Source: Candidatus Omnitrophica bacterium CG1_02_40_15 (GTDB lineage Bacteria; Omnitrophota; Gorgyraeia; Gorgyraeales; Gorgyraeaceae). Taken from it: 22,510 bases of DNA. The notes below the pieces were generated by a model. That model saw only the letters and a program-made list of their open reading frames with translations, ran no database searches and was not told where the DNA came from. The position numbers and the translations under genes were made by a program. Positions within the stretch are counted from its first letter, which is position 1, and every line of letters begins with the position of its first letter. Positions 7,911 through 17,700 of the stretch are shown here, one piece after another. Location: positions 1-22,510 of the forward strand of contig MNVP01000011.1 in NCBI GenBank assembly GCA_001871815.1, read 5' to 3'.

Positions 7911-8885
7911 ATGAAAAAAGCTTTAATTACAGGCATCACTGGCCAGGACGGGGCGTATTTATCCAGGCTGTTAATAGATAAAGGCTATCAGGTTCACGGC
8001 ATAGTTCGACGCGTAGCATTGGAAGACCCTGATCATAGATTATGGCGCCTAAAACCTATTCTAAATAAAATAAAACTCCACGCTGGCTCTCTGGAAAGTT
8101 ACGCCAGCCTATTTAATATTGTCCAGAAGGTAAAGCCTGACGAGTGCTACCACCTGGCAGCCCAGAGTTTTGTAAGCTATTCATTCGAAGACGAGTTCTC
8201 GACGATCAATACCAATATTAACGGTACCCTTTTTATGCTTTCAGCCATAAAGCATAGAGCCCCTAAATGTAAATTTTATTTTGCCGGTTCTAGCGAGATG
8301 TTTGGCCAGGTAAGAGAGGTGCCGCAGGCTGAAACTACGCCTTTTCATCCGCGTTCTCCTTATGGTATTTCCAAAGTCGCTGGCTTTGAGCTTACGCGCA
8401 ATTACCGAGAGGCATACGGCCTATTTGCCTGTAACGGTATTTTGTTTAACCATGAATCCCCTATGAGAGGATATGAATTTGTAACGCGTAAGATTACCCT
8501 TGGCGCGGCGCGCATAAAAGCAGGCCTTGCTAAAGAACTACAGCTTGGGAATCTCGAGGCCAAGCGCGACTGGGGATTTTCAGGCGATTTTGTTGAGGCT
8601 ATGTATCTTATACTGCAGGAGAAGAAGCCTGACGATTATGTGGTGGCAACAGGCGAGGCCCATACAGTAAGGGAATTTGTAGAGCTTGCTTTCAGCTACG
8701 CAGGCCTTAACTGGAAAAAGTACGTGAAACAGGATAAAGAGCTTTTTAGGCCTGCTGAAGTAAATCAGCTTATAGGAGACTACTCAAAAGCAAAACGCAT
8801 TTTGGGTTGGAAGCCAAAAGTAAAATTCGAAGAGCTTGTAAAGATGATGATGGATGAGGATTTAAGAAAATTAAAGGTAAGTTAA
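7911..8885 (+). CDS. gmd: GDP-mannose 4,6-dehydratase
   Basis: A 324-residue enzyme that forms GDP-4-keto-6-deoxy-mannose from GDP-mannose, the entry to GDP-fucose, GDP-rhamnose or GDP-perosamine. ITGITGQDGAYLSRLL and the NADP-favouring HGIVRR are at the N-terminus. The active site has S128-E129 in SSEMFG and Y151/K155 in SPYGISK. The NHESP...EFVTRKIT substrate block is present, but M185 replaces the first Arg of the usual SPRRG. RDWGFSGDFVEAM is also typical. The ATG follows AAAGGA. No fcl, rmd or per gene follows, so the final GDP-sugar is unknown. Confidence 0.93.
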   Translation: MKKALITGITGQDGAYLSRLLIDKGYQVHGIVRRVALEDPDHRLWRLKPILNKIKLHAGSLESYASLFNIVQKVKPDECYHLAAQSFVSYSFEDEFSTINTNINGTLFMLSAIKHRAPKCKFYFAGSSEMFGQVREVPQAETTPFHPRSPYGISKVAGFELTRNYREAYGLFACNGILFNHESPMRGYEFVTRKITLGAARIKAGLAKELQLGNLEAKRDWGFSGDFVEAMYLILQEKKPDDYVVATGEAHTVREFVELAFSYAGLNWKKYVKQDKELFRPAEVNQLIGDYSKAKRILGWKPKVKFEELVKMMMDEDLRKLKVS

Positions 8886-8976
8886 TATTCTTCGAGCGAA
8901 GGCAAAATATTCCTGTCCCGAGTAAAGTCGAGGGATTCTCGACAAGCTCGAAGAATATTTTGCCTGAGTCGAGAAG
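8884..8976. repeat. Divergent palindromic element, copy 5 (gmd / uxs junction)
   Basis: A perfect 14-bp inverted repeat, AATATTCTTCGAGC (8884-8897) with GCTCGAAGAATATT (8946-8959), encloses the TGTCCCGAG...GTCGAGGGA core. A second pair (GGCAAAATATTC at 8901-8912 and GAATATTTTGCC at 8953-8964) could form an alternative stem. The right tip GAGTCGAGAAG is retained, while a TTCTCGAC sits internally (8936-8943). It appears to be a rearranged member. Its tail GAGAAG is the only Shine-Dalgarno-like sequence before uxs. Confidence 0.75.
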
Positions 8977-8987
8977 ATAAAATATGT

Positions 8988-9920
8988 ATGAAAACAGCAT
9001 TAATCACCGGTGGAGCAGGATTTCTCGGCTCCCATCTATGCGATAGATTTTTAAAAGAAAGCTATAAGGTTATTTGTATGGATAACCTTATAACCGGAAG
9101 CCTTGCTAATATTTCCCACCTTGAAAAAAATCCTGATTTTAAATTCATAAAACATAATGTATCTGAACATATAGACTTAAAAGACGAGGTTGATCTTATC
9201 TTGCACTTTGCTTCGCCTGCGAGCCCAATAGATTATCTCATGTACCCCATACCTACTCTTAAGGTTGGCTCCCTGGGCACTCATAATACCCTCGGTGTAG
9301 CCAAGGCTAAAAACGCGAAATTCCTGCTCGCCTCTACTTCAGAAGTTTATGGCGACCCTAAAGTAAATCCCCAGCCGGAATCTTATTATGGCAATGTAAA
9401 CTGCGTCGGCCCCCGGGGTGTATACGACGAAGCCAAGCGCTTTGCCGAAGCCATCACCATGGCGTATCATAATACGCATAAGCTTGATACAAAAATAGTC
9501 AGGATTTTTAATACCTATGGCCCCTCGATGAGAAAAAATGACGGCAGGGTTATACCAAACTTTATAACCCATGCATTAAAAAACGAGCCTATTACTGTCT
9601 ATGGAAAAGGCGATCAAACAAGAAGCCTTTGCTTTGTAACTGACCTTATAGAAGGTATTTACCGCCTTAGCCAGTCAGATACGCATAATCCTGTAAATAT
9701 CGGCAATCCTCATGAATTAAAAATCATAGAGCTGGCAAAATTGATCATTGAGCTCACTAATAGCAAAAGTAAGATTATTTACAATCCTCTGCCCATAGAC
9801 GATCCAAAGGTCCGCCAGCCTGATATAACCAGAGCTAAAAAACTCTTAGATTGGTCGCCAAAAGTCGATTTGGAAAAAGGTTTAAAAGAAACCATAAATT
9901 GGTTTAAAGAAACCCCGTAG
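8988..9920 (+). CDS. uxs: UDP-glucuronate decarboxylase (UDP-xylose synthase)
   Basis: A 310-residue short-chain dehydrogenase that decarboxylates UDP-glucuronate to UDP-xylose. GGAGFLGSHLCDRF binds NAD. The family-specific blocks are DNLITGS, HFASPASPIDY, TSEVYGDPKVNPQPESYYGN and CVGPRGVYDEAKRFAEA. Catalytic residues are T117-S118-E119, Y146 and K150. RIFNTYGPSMRKNDGRVIPN is also diagnostic. It consumes the product of ugd, the first gene of the cluster, so the operon opens and closes with the two steps to UDP-xylose. The ATG at 8988 is preferred over the out-of-frame ATG at 8984. The stop lies in the left arm of a strong hairpin. Confidence 0.95.
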   Translation: MKTALITGGAGFLGSHLCDRFLKESYKVICMDNLITGSLANISHLEKNPDFKFIKHNVSEHIDLKDEVDLILHFASPASPIDYLMYPIPTLKVGSLGTHNTLGVAKAKNAKFLLASTSEVYGDPKVNPQPESYYGNVNCVGPRGVYDEAKRFAEAITMAYHNTHKLDTKIVRIFNTYGPSMRKNDGRVIPNFITHALKNEPITVYGKGDQTRSLCFVTDLIEGIYRLSQSDTHNPVNIGNPHELKIIELAKLIIELTNSKSKIIYNPLPIDDPKVRQPDITRAKKLLDWSPKVDLEKGLKETINWFKETP

Positions 9921-9960
9921 GTGGCCGTAGGCCTCCTACGGGGTTGAGGTGGTTTTTTTT
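9911..9960 (+). terminator. Strong hairpin plus T8 overlapping the uxs stop and the Wzi-gene start
   Basis: AACCCCGTAGG (9911-9921) pairs perfectly with CCTACGGGGTT (9935-9945). The loop can extend the stem through GGCC/GGCC. Eight T residues follow at 9953-9960, but seven bases (GAGGTGG) lie between stem and T-tract, which is not canonical for an intrinsic terminator. It could be a leaky terminator at the end of the sugar operon, or a palindromic repeat whose T-run is the spacer between GAGGTGG and a TTG start. Confidence 0.5.
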
Positions 9961-11521
9961 GAGACTAATTTTAATATTAATTTTATCTTTTATTTTTTTG
10001 GCTCCTTGTATCCTTGAAGCATCGCCTTCTGTTGATGTGCCTTTGCGCCATTGGAGCTACGACGCTATAGAAAAACTCGCCATCATAGGCCTTTGCGACA
10101 TAGCTGATATTGGAATCAGGCCTGTATCCCGCATAAAAATGGCTTATATCGTAAAAACAGCCATTGATAAAGCCCGCGATTATGATAAAGAGTTCAACTG
10201 GAATGAACAGGATTACCTGGAGCATTTATTAAATAAACTTATAGGTGAATTCAGGGTCGAACTTGTCGCTATAGGCGTAGAAGTTGCCTCTACCTTTGAC
10301 CAGCCGCTTCCAAAAAATACACTAAAGATTCTGAATGACGTAAAGATTGAAAAAGTATATGCCAAGCTTGATAAAGGCCGCTTGCTCTTTGAAAATAAAG
10401 ACGGCTGGGTTTTAAAAGACGGCTTTAACGCCAGGATCAAAGCCACTGCGTGGGCTAAATTATCTGAATTATGCGCCTTCTCAGTTACGCCGGGCATAAG
10501 ATATTCTTCTGAAGATACTGATGTTAATATTGAAGACGCTCATTTGAGGATTAATCCTGCTGGCTGGAATACAGAATACGCCATAGGAAGATCTTCCATG
10601 TGGTGGGGCCCGGGTTTCCACGGCTCAGTCCTTATGACTGACAATGCGTTTCCCATGGATACCCTGAGGATTAACAATATCTGGCCTTTCAGGCTTCCCT
10701 GGATTTTTAAGAACATGGGCCGATGGAGCGGGACATGGTTTATATCCAGATTGGAGAAAAAATTCAACCCTTTTCATCCCATATTTACAGGTTGGAAGCT
10801 GGATTATATACCTGCGGAATTTTTAAAGTTTGGTGTAGGCCATATCCTTATGTTCGGCGGCAAGGGTGTTAATATGTATGGTATTCATGATTTTATAGGC
10901 AATAGCTCTCTTTTCTTCAGCTCAGGCGGAGGCGAAAATGACCCGGAAAACCATATTATGTCATGGGATGCCCAGCTTTTTTTAAGGCGGATAGACAGGT
11001 TTTTACCTATTGCTACAGGCGCCAAGCTTTATACAGAATGGGGCGCAGAAGACGAATCTAAGAGTATTCCCGTGGATCTTGCCTCTATAACAGGTGCATA
11101 TTTTACAGATGTTTTTAAAATCCCTGGTTTTGACCTAAAAGCTGAGATTGCCAGATTCCATAAGGTTTTTTATACGCATTTTAAATATATATCAGGATAT
11201 ACGCATAAAGGGAACTTTATAGGCCATCATGCGGGAGGGGATTCAGAAGATATATCGCTCTCCGGCATATTTAATTTTCCGGATGAGTATAAATTCAGCG
11301 CTACTTTCAGCCATATGAGGCGCGGCCTTACTAAGGCCTTTATAGAAACCACAAATCAAATAAGATTAGAATTTAGTTTAACTAATGCTTTAAATATGTA
11401 TAATATAAAAGATGTAGAGGTAACGTTATTCTACGAACTCGACGATATTACAAACTTTGAAAACACCGGCTCCACAGCTAATAATCATATAATAGGCGCC
11501 GAAGTCACCAGAAAGTGGTAA
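9959..11521 (+). CDS. Wzi-family capsule-assembly outer-membrane protein
   Basis: I choose the TTG at 9959 because GAGGTGG stands 6 bp upstream and the protein then opens with a clean signal peptide (RLILILILSFIFLAPCILEA). The upstream in-frame TTG at 9944 lies inside the hairpin. The protein is about 520 residues. VDVPLRHWSYDAIEKLA just after the signal peptide, and SSMWWGPGFHGSVLMTDNA with the proline/tryptophan-rich stretch after it, match the Wzi family of beta-barrels that help hold capsule or export lipid-linked polysaccharide. The rest alternates hydrophobic and polar residues and ends in an aromatic/charged strand (EVTRKW), as outer-membrane barrels do. It fits the surface-polysaccharide context. 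Confidence 0.8.
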   Translation: MRLILILILSFIFLAPCILEASPSVDVPLRHWSYDAIEKLAIIGLCDIADIGIRPVSRIKMAYIVKTAIDKARDYDKEFNWNEQDYLEHLLNKLIGEFRVELVAIGVEVASTFDQPLPKNTLKILNDVKIEKVYAKLDKGRLLFENKDGWVLKDGFNARIKATAWAKLSELCAFSVTPGIRYSSEDTDVNIEDAHLRINPAGWNTEYAIGRSSMWWGPGFHGSVLMTDNAFPMDTLRINNIWPFRLPWIFKNMGRWSGTWFISRLEKKFNPFHPIFTGWKLDYIPAEFLKFGVGHILMFGGKGVNMYGIHDFIGNSSLFFSSGGGENDPENHIMSWDAQLFLRRIDRFLPIATGAKLYTEWGAEDESKSIPVDLASITGAYFTDVFKIPGFDLKAEIARFHKVFYTHFKYISGYTHKGNFIGHHAGGDSEDISLSGIFNFPDEYKFSATFSHMRRGLTKAFIETTNQIRLEFSLTNALNMYNIKDVEVTLFYELDDITNFENTGSTANNHIIGAEVTRKW

Positions 11522-11534
11522 ATCCTGCCGCCCC

Positions 11535-11570
11535 GTCATTGCAATCCGCCGCAGGCGGAGAAGCAATCTC
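11535..11570. repeat. GTCATTGC...GAAGCAATCTC repeat, intergenic copy
   Basis: GTCATTGC and AGAAGCAATCTC flank a small GC hairpin (CCGCC/GGCGG, 11546-11558). It is the same family as the repeat that ends rfbA. It lies just after the Wzi-family gene, with no T-tract. Confidence 0.7.
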
Positions 11571-11585
11571 TTTCTTAGATTCAGC

Positions 11586-11614
11586 TTGACATTTTACTTA
11601 TTATATTCTATACT
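11586..11614 (+). promoter_or_regulatory. Strong sigma70-type promoter for the 2102-residue gene
   Basis: A perfect TTGACA (11586-11591) and TATACT (11609-11614) are separated by the optimal 17 bp. Transcription would start near 11621, leaving a leader of about 170 nt. That leader ends with a palindromic hairpin (11731-11772) and the Shine-Dalgarno AGGAGAAGG (11780-11788). Confidence 0.75.
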
Positions 11615-11730
11615 TATTACTATATTTATAAAAGTATTATAATTCTTTTTAATTAATATAAAAGAGACTTGGGCTCAATAACATATAGAAAGATATGCCC
11701 TGGATGTTTTTGTAACAATTACTGCCCTAC

Positions 11731-11772
11731 AACAACTTGACATTTTAACATTGTTGATTTGTCAAGTTGTTT
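11731..11772. repeat. AACAACTTGACA-type palindrome, copy 2 (leader of the giant gene)
   Basis: AACAACTTGACA at the left pairs with TGTCAAGTTGTT at the right; the central part is imperfect. It ends 7 bp before the Shine-Dalgarno of the giant gene. An upstream TTG (11751) in frame with the gene falls inside it, but the ATG at 11793 is the better start. Confidence 0.8.
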
Positions 11773-11792
11773 GGCATCTAGGAGAAGGATCA

Positions 11793-14700
11793 ATGTTAGA
11801 CTGGCAGGGTAAAACATGGATTAAGATAATATCACTAGTCCTTATCATAGCTTTTCTTACATATGATATAGCCTGGGCTACGGACTTTACACCTATCCAA
11901 AAGAAACAATACGCTTCCAGAAGCCTATTCAAGAATAAAAAAGTAGATCAGAATTCCATAAGCTCTCAAAATGAATCTAAGCTAAATAACATAAAAGATG
12001 CTTTATCTCATAAAGATCATAAGAGTAGGGGAGGGTCAATGACCCTCCCCTACAATAATTTATATATTAAAGAAATAGCAAGTATATATATCCCAGATAC
12101 AATCGGCAAGGTGGTAGATTCTTACACGTCCCCTGATTCCAAGGGAACTATAATCCATATACAGGATCTGCATACTAACCCAGAAGCATCTTTTAACCTG
12201 GCAAGCATCCTGGAGATTTTAATTAAAGATTATGATCTTAACTTAGTCTGCTCTGAAGGAGCAAGCGGCGCAGTTGATACATCCAGCGTATCAAGCTTCC
12301 CAGATCCTGGCGTAAGAGAAAAAGTAGCCAAAGTCTTTGTCAATTCAGGAGAACTAACAGGAGAAGAGTATCTATCTATAACAAAATACCCGAATCTAGC
12401 TATCTGGGGCATAGAAGATGAAGATATATACTTCCAGCACATCATTGAATTCAATAAGATAATGAAATTTTCTCCAGACGCCCTGGCTTTTATCAATCAA
12501 GTAAAAGTCGCTCTAGATAGGCTGAAGCCAGAGATATATTCAAAAGAACTTTTGGATATAGATGCCAAGGAGATAGAATACCAGGAGTCTAAGATAGATA
12601 CGGCTAAATATTTAGAATATCTTCTCGACTCTGCTTCCTTGATACGCTCCCGTGACCGCTCGAAGAATATTAGCGAGCAAGGCGCTGAGGATAAGAAAAT
12701 ACTGTTCGAGCGGTCACGGGAGCCTACTACGGAAGCAGAGTCAAGAACTACTAACTATAAAAATATCGCTATCTTTAGAGAATCTCTTGTTGCTGAAAAG
12801 ACAATAGACCAGCAAAAGATTATGCAGGAATCCCAGGATATCCTGTTAAGCTTACGGACTATCTTAAAAGAAAAAGATAACCGATATGAATTAAATACCC
12901 TTTTAGCCAAAGCAAGCCTATTTAAAGATAAGAAAATCTCTCCATTTTCATTCTATAGCTATTTAAAAGAATTAGCCTTAAGGCATGAATTACTGTGCTC
13001 AAGACCAGGTCTTGAGCACAGTAATTTCACTGCTTATATTAACTATCTCACTAAAGTAAACTCCCTTGATTCCACCAAGCTTTTCAATGAGATAGAAGAG
13101 CTCACTTATGAGATAAAAGACCTTATCTCAGATAATCCTAACCAGAAACTACTCACAAAATCCTTAAGAAACATCAAATTCCTTGAAAGCTTCTTTAACC
13201 TCAAAGTCTCTAATGAAGAATTAGATTACTATCTTAAAGATAAAGAAAGCTTTAAAGAAAGCTGGTTTAAATCCGTAGTAGATGTTCTCGACTCAGCTTC
13301 CATGGCAAACTCCTCTGACCGCTCGAACAGTATTGGAACACAATATTCTTCGAGCGGACATGAAAATATATCATGGGGCGAGAGTCGAGAAGACTCTGTT
13401 ATAGACAAAAACCTTCCTGAACTTGAATCCTTCTACCAGATTGCCCATAAAAGAGATGTTGCAATGTTTAATAATATAAGACCAGGTCTTGACTTTGCTA
13501 AAGCAAAGCCAAGACCTGGTCTTATAGCAGCCTTAATAACAGGAGGATTTCATACTCAAGGCATAACAAAACTCTTAAAAGAACAAGGCTATTCCTACGT
13601 AGTTATCTCCCCTTATTCCAAGACCCAGATAGATGAGGAAAATTATAGGGATTTATTAGCGGGTAAGAGAAAACCTCTTTCTGAATTATTAACAGGGCTT
13701 AGCAATACGCTGAGGATAGTGATAGGGTTTGCGCCTGTGCTTTTTATAGAGCGTTATAATAAAAAAGTGATAGCTGCTGGGGGATTAGGCAAACCAATAG
13801 ATCCTCTTGCGCCTAGATTTAGAGATGCTTTAAATTTAGTTGTTGAAGGTAAAACAGGTTCCAGAACGTCTGTAGCTGCAACTGCTGCGCAGTCTACAGC
13901 TAGAGTTTCTCTGTCAGCTACTGTTGCGCCAGCTTTTGTTCTTTTGGAACCTACTACAACAACAGGTGTTGTTAATACTATAACTGAAATGTTCCCTATA
14001 GAGCCTATTAATGTTACAGCAGTTGGGCATATAGAAACAGTAACAGTATCTACTAATGCGTTTACTATTTCTTCAGAATTTGATTTTATGTCACCTGCTT
14101 CAACTGCGCTAGTTTCTCTTTTAGAACCCACAGAACCTTCTGTAGTAATGAATATGGCTAATGCTGGAATTGGAACAAGAGCGCTTGCAGGTCATGATGT
14201 ATATGGGGGTGACATGAGACTTGCCACACCTCACAAAAGACCAGCAAAGGCTATTCATAGCCCGGCTCAAAAGCATATCGCAAGTATCTTTACAATAGTG
14301 TTAGCTGGCAGTTTGGCGTTAACAACTGGTATTGCTTCTGCGGATAATGGCGGTACAATTCCATTAAATATTATTGCAGTGCCATTAATAGTTGGCATAG
14401 GAATGTTATTGGTTAGGTATTTTTTGATGCGTCAGAAAAGTCATTATCGTAGCCTTACAAATAAGGCGCAAGCTGAAGAACTTGCAAGATTACAGAAACA
14501 GTTGGATGGAATTTCGAAACACCCCATCAACCCTCCTGGACTTTTGATTAGTTCAGGATTTATATTTGCATTTGGCGTTATCATTATCCCGCTTATCTTA
14601 AAGGGTTTATTTGGCATAGATATGCCTGATTGGGTGCCATACTTTAATATAGTGACTGTGCCATTAGCTTTGTTCTTATCTGGATTAGCTGTTTCTATAC

Positions 14701-17700
14701 AACATACGCTTGATTTATTAAACAATACGCTTCAAATCCGTGCCGGGCCGCAACAACTTGACACTTTAACAATGTTAAAGTGTCAAGTTGTTTCTATATT
14801 TGGCTCTTTATTCACAAAGAAATCCCAGTCACTCATTGATAAATTCGCTGAATCCGGCAATATTAAACATAATTCCCAGACCCACATTGCCTATTATGAC
14901 CAAAAAGACAAATCTATACATATAAGACAAGTTGCCCTGTCGCAATACAAGGATTATATCCAGAATCTTATCTACATCAAGGAAAAGACACAGCAAGTCC
15001 TTGATCTGCCCAAGATTCCAAATGAAATCATATCTTATATAGTAATGATCTTAGCGATTGCGCCTGTAATAGGTTTGAATTTGGTTGTGGCTGCGAATAA
15101 ATTTGCCCGTGAATTAGTAAAGGTAAGTAATGCCAAACCACTTGGAATTATAGGTCTTTTGACGGCAGGAATTTACATGCTCATTTTTTACGCAATGATA
15201 GTAAATCCTTGGCTTAAGAGCGCTTATCGTGAATTAGATACTGTTTTGAAGGTAATTATCTATTGGTTACCTCTATTCTCAATTATTATGTTTGTGGGGA
15301 CATTAAAATTAATATCAAAGATAAATCCTAAGAAAAATCCTGCAGGAACTATTCATCTAGATATTGGCAAAAAATGGTTACTGCTGGATACAGTTAGAAA
15401 AAAGATTATAGTAAGGAGGATAATATCAGCTGCTAGAGAGAGTGAAAGGGTGTTATTGCGCGGGGCAGATGATGTTGAAAGATTAAAAGAGATTTACTAT
15501 AGCGTGTTGGAAGAAGATGCGTCTTTATTGGACAAGCTCTTTGTGGGCCCCGAAGATCTAACATATAATTTAGCTCCAAGGATATCTGCGAAGATAGAAG
15601 CTCTTAAGAATAAAGATGGGGATAAGGGTTACGTGAACTTAAACGAACTTTTTAATGTAGTAATAGATAAAGACATTCTAGTTAAGGCATCAGGAGACAA
15701 GAACTTTAATGCAATAAAAGGGGGACTTTATGGCCCAGCTTTATTAAGGGAACTGCGGCAAGGGTTAGTATTTCTATTAAATCTATACGGTTCGCTACAG
15801 AATGGCGCGTCAGAAAAACTTGTTCTAAAAGAGAATGCTATCAAAGTATTAAAAGACGCGGAACGGATTATGGTTTGTAGATATAAAGGCATTCTTGTAG
15901 CTGGTATTATTACTTGCCTTAGAAGAGGTTCAAGATGGGAGGATGCTCCTAAAAAATACAGTGACTTAGCAGAGGAGGATGTAACTTTCCTTAAAGATCG
16001 AAGAAAAGGCGAAGAAGTAACGCTTTTTTGTTTCTGGATTTTTTCGCGGGCATTGCATCTTATGTCAAAAATATTTAAAGGCATTGGCCCAGAAACAATA
16101 AGAGCTGTCAAAGACTACGCAAAACATCTTGAGGATATCTTTGGCATCAAGATAGTTATCTGCGCTTATTCAAGGGCAGGAGAATTTAAAAAGTTTGAAG
16201 AAAAAATCATGGCTAAAAATGGATTTGAAGATAAGTTTATGAAAGAATTTGAGAGAAAGTGGCGTGGTATAGAAGATTTTCCATATGTTGTAGTGGAAGA
16301 CACGACAAAGGATAAATATACTGCTGATTTTGACCAGTTATTTATGTATTTTAGATGGCTTAGGGAAAATGGATATGATCTGGATAATCCACAAAAGTAT
16401 TTTGGCTTATTTTTATTGCGTTACGGCGCGTATAAAGATAAGGAAGAAAACGAAAGGCAGGGATTTTTAGTATTTGATAGCACAATCAGATTTCACGCTG
16501 GTAATGCCTTGAATAGTGGCATGGTCCCTGTAATCGGGCCTGTAATAAAAGACAGTAGAGAGGAAGACTTGGATGCAGGTAAGTCTAATGTGTCTGTTTA
16601 TTACAGAAAAATAGCATGGCATGAAGAAAATATTGAGAGGGTTATTCATAATGATAGATTTAGTAATCCAATTTCATTCGACTGGGCTGCTTTTCGTAGA
16701 GGCGAAGGTACACCATTAAAAGTTATAGCCGGCGCATTTATAGATGGAGAACAAAATGCGCTTTTATCGGATCCAGATGCAATCAAAGGCAGGCATATTA
16801 TTATCAAGAATGCGGATATTTCTAACCCGCGCGATTTTATTTTATTGGAATTAATTATAGGAATGCTTAAAGACTATGGCGCTAAGGTTACAGTGTCAGG
16901 CCTCAAACTCGCTTATCATGATATACCAGAAGGCAGGCCTCATGCTGTTATTCTTCAAGGTATCATAGATAGATTAAGCAAGGGTACACAGAATTTTAAA
17001 AAAGTATCTGAAACGCGGCATGCTGCATCTAAACCAGATCAGGTATTGTGCCTTGGCGCTCAAAAACAAGGTTTGGCAAAATCTCTTGCAGAAAAGTTTA
17101 ATATAAACTATGCAGAGGTTTCAGCAAAGCCGGCCAACGATGTATGGCCTATTGTGGCGCTGCCTGTTATTCCGAAAAACGTTAAATGCGTTATGCTTGT
17201 GGCTGACAGCGCTAGCGATGAAGATCTTCTGAAGATTGAGTTGACAGTCGAGCTGCTTAAAGCTAATGGGGTAAAAGAGGTCAGTATAGTGGAGCCATAT
17301 ATCAGGTGTTCCCGCCAACATCACTTTGAAGTAAACAAGACAGGCCAGGTTGGCAGTAATAGTTTCAAGACATTTTTGGATATTTTTGATGGTTTTGCTG
17401 AGGGAGATTTCAGGATTAGCGCGCTCTATGGAGCAAATATTCATGCAATAAAGTATGATGATAAAACCGGCAAGCCGATAATGGCAGTAGAAAGATACGC
17501 TGGAGATATTGACATTATAGATATAGATGTTCTGCCTGAAATTGCCAGGTATTTTGTCCAGAAATTTAGCTTAGGCAGCAGGAAACTATTTGTGATGGCG
17601 ACAGACAAAGGTTCTAATTTCTACGCAGAGAATGTTGTTAAGTTTTTGAAAACATCAGGATTAGATGCGGAATTTGTTTATGCAAAGAAGATTCGCAAAA

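Noticed and set aside
8194..8203. AGTTCTCGAC inside gmd, identical to the tip of the repeat
   Set aside because: It encodes a normal-length part of the enzyme, no inner arms or second tip follow, and the protein shows no insertion. A chance match.
1423..8976. Repeat array as a CRISPR
   Set aside because: The copies are kilobases apart, of unequal length, with no regular spacers and no cas genes.
11751..11792. TTG at 11751 as the start of the giant protein
   Set aside because: It lies inside a palindrome arm with no Shine-Dalgarno. The ATG at 11793 has AGGAGAAGG and begins a proper signal peptide.
13754..14131. A 125-codon minus-strand frame inside the giant gene
   Set aside because: It is the mirror of a Thr/Val-rich low-complexity coding stretch and has no gene-like start or neighbours.
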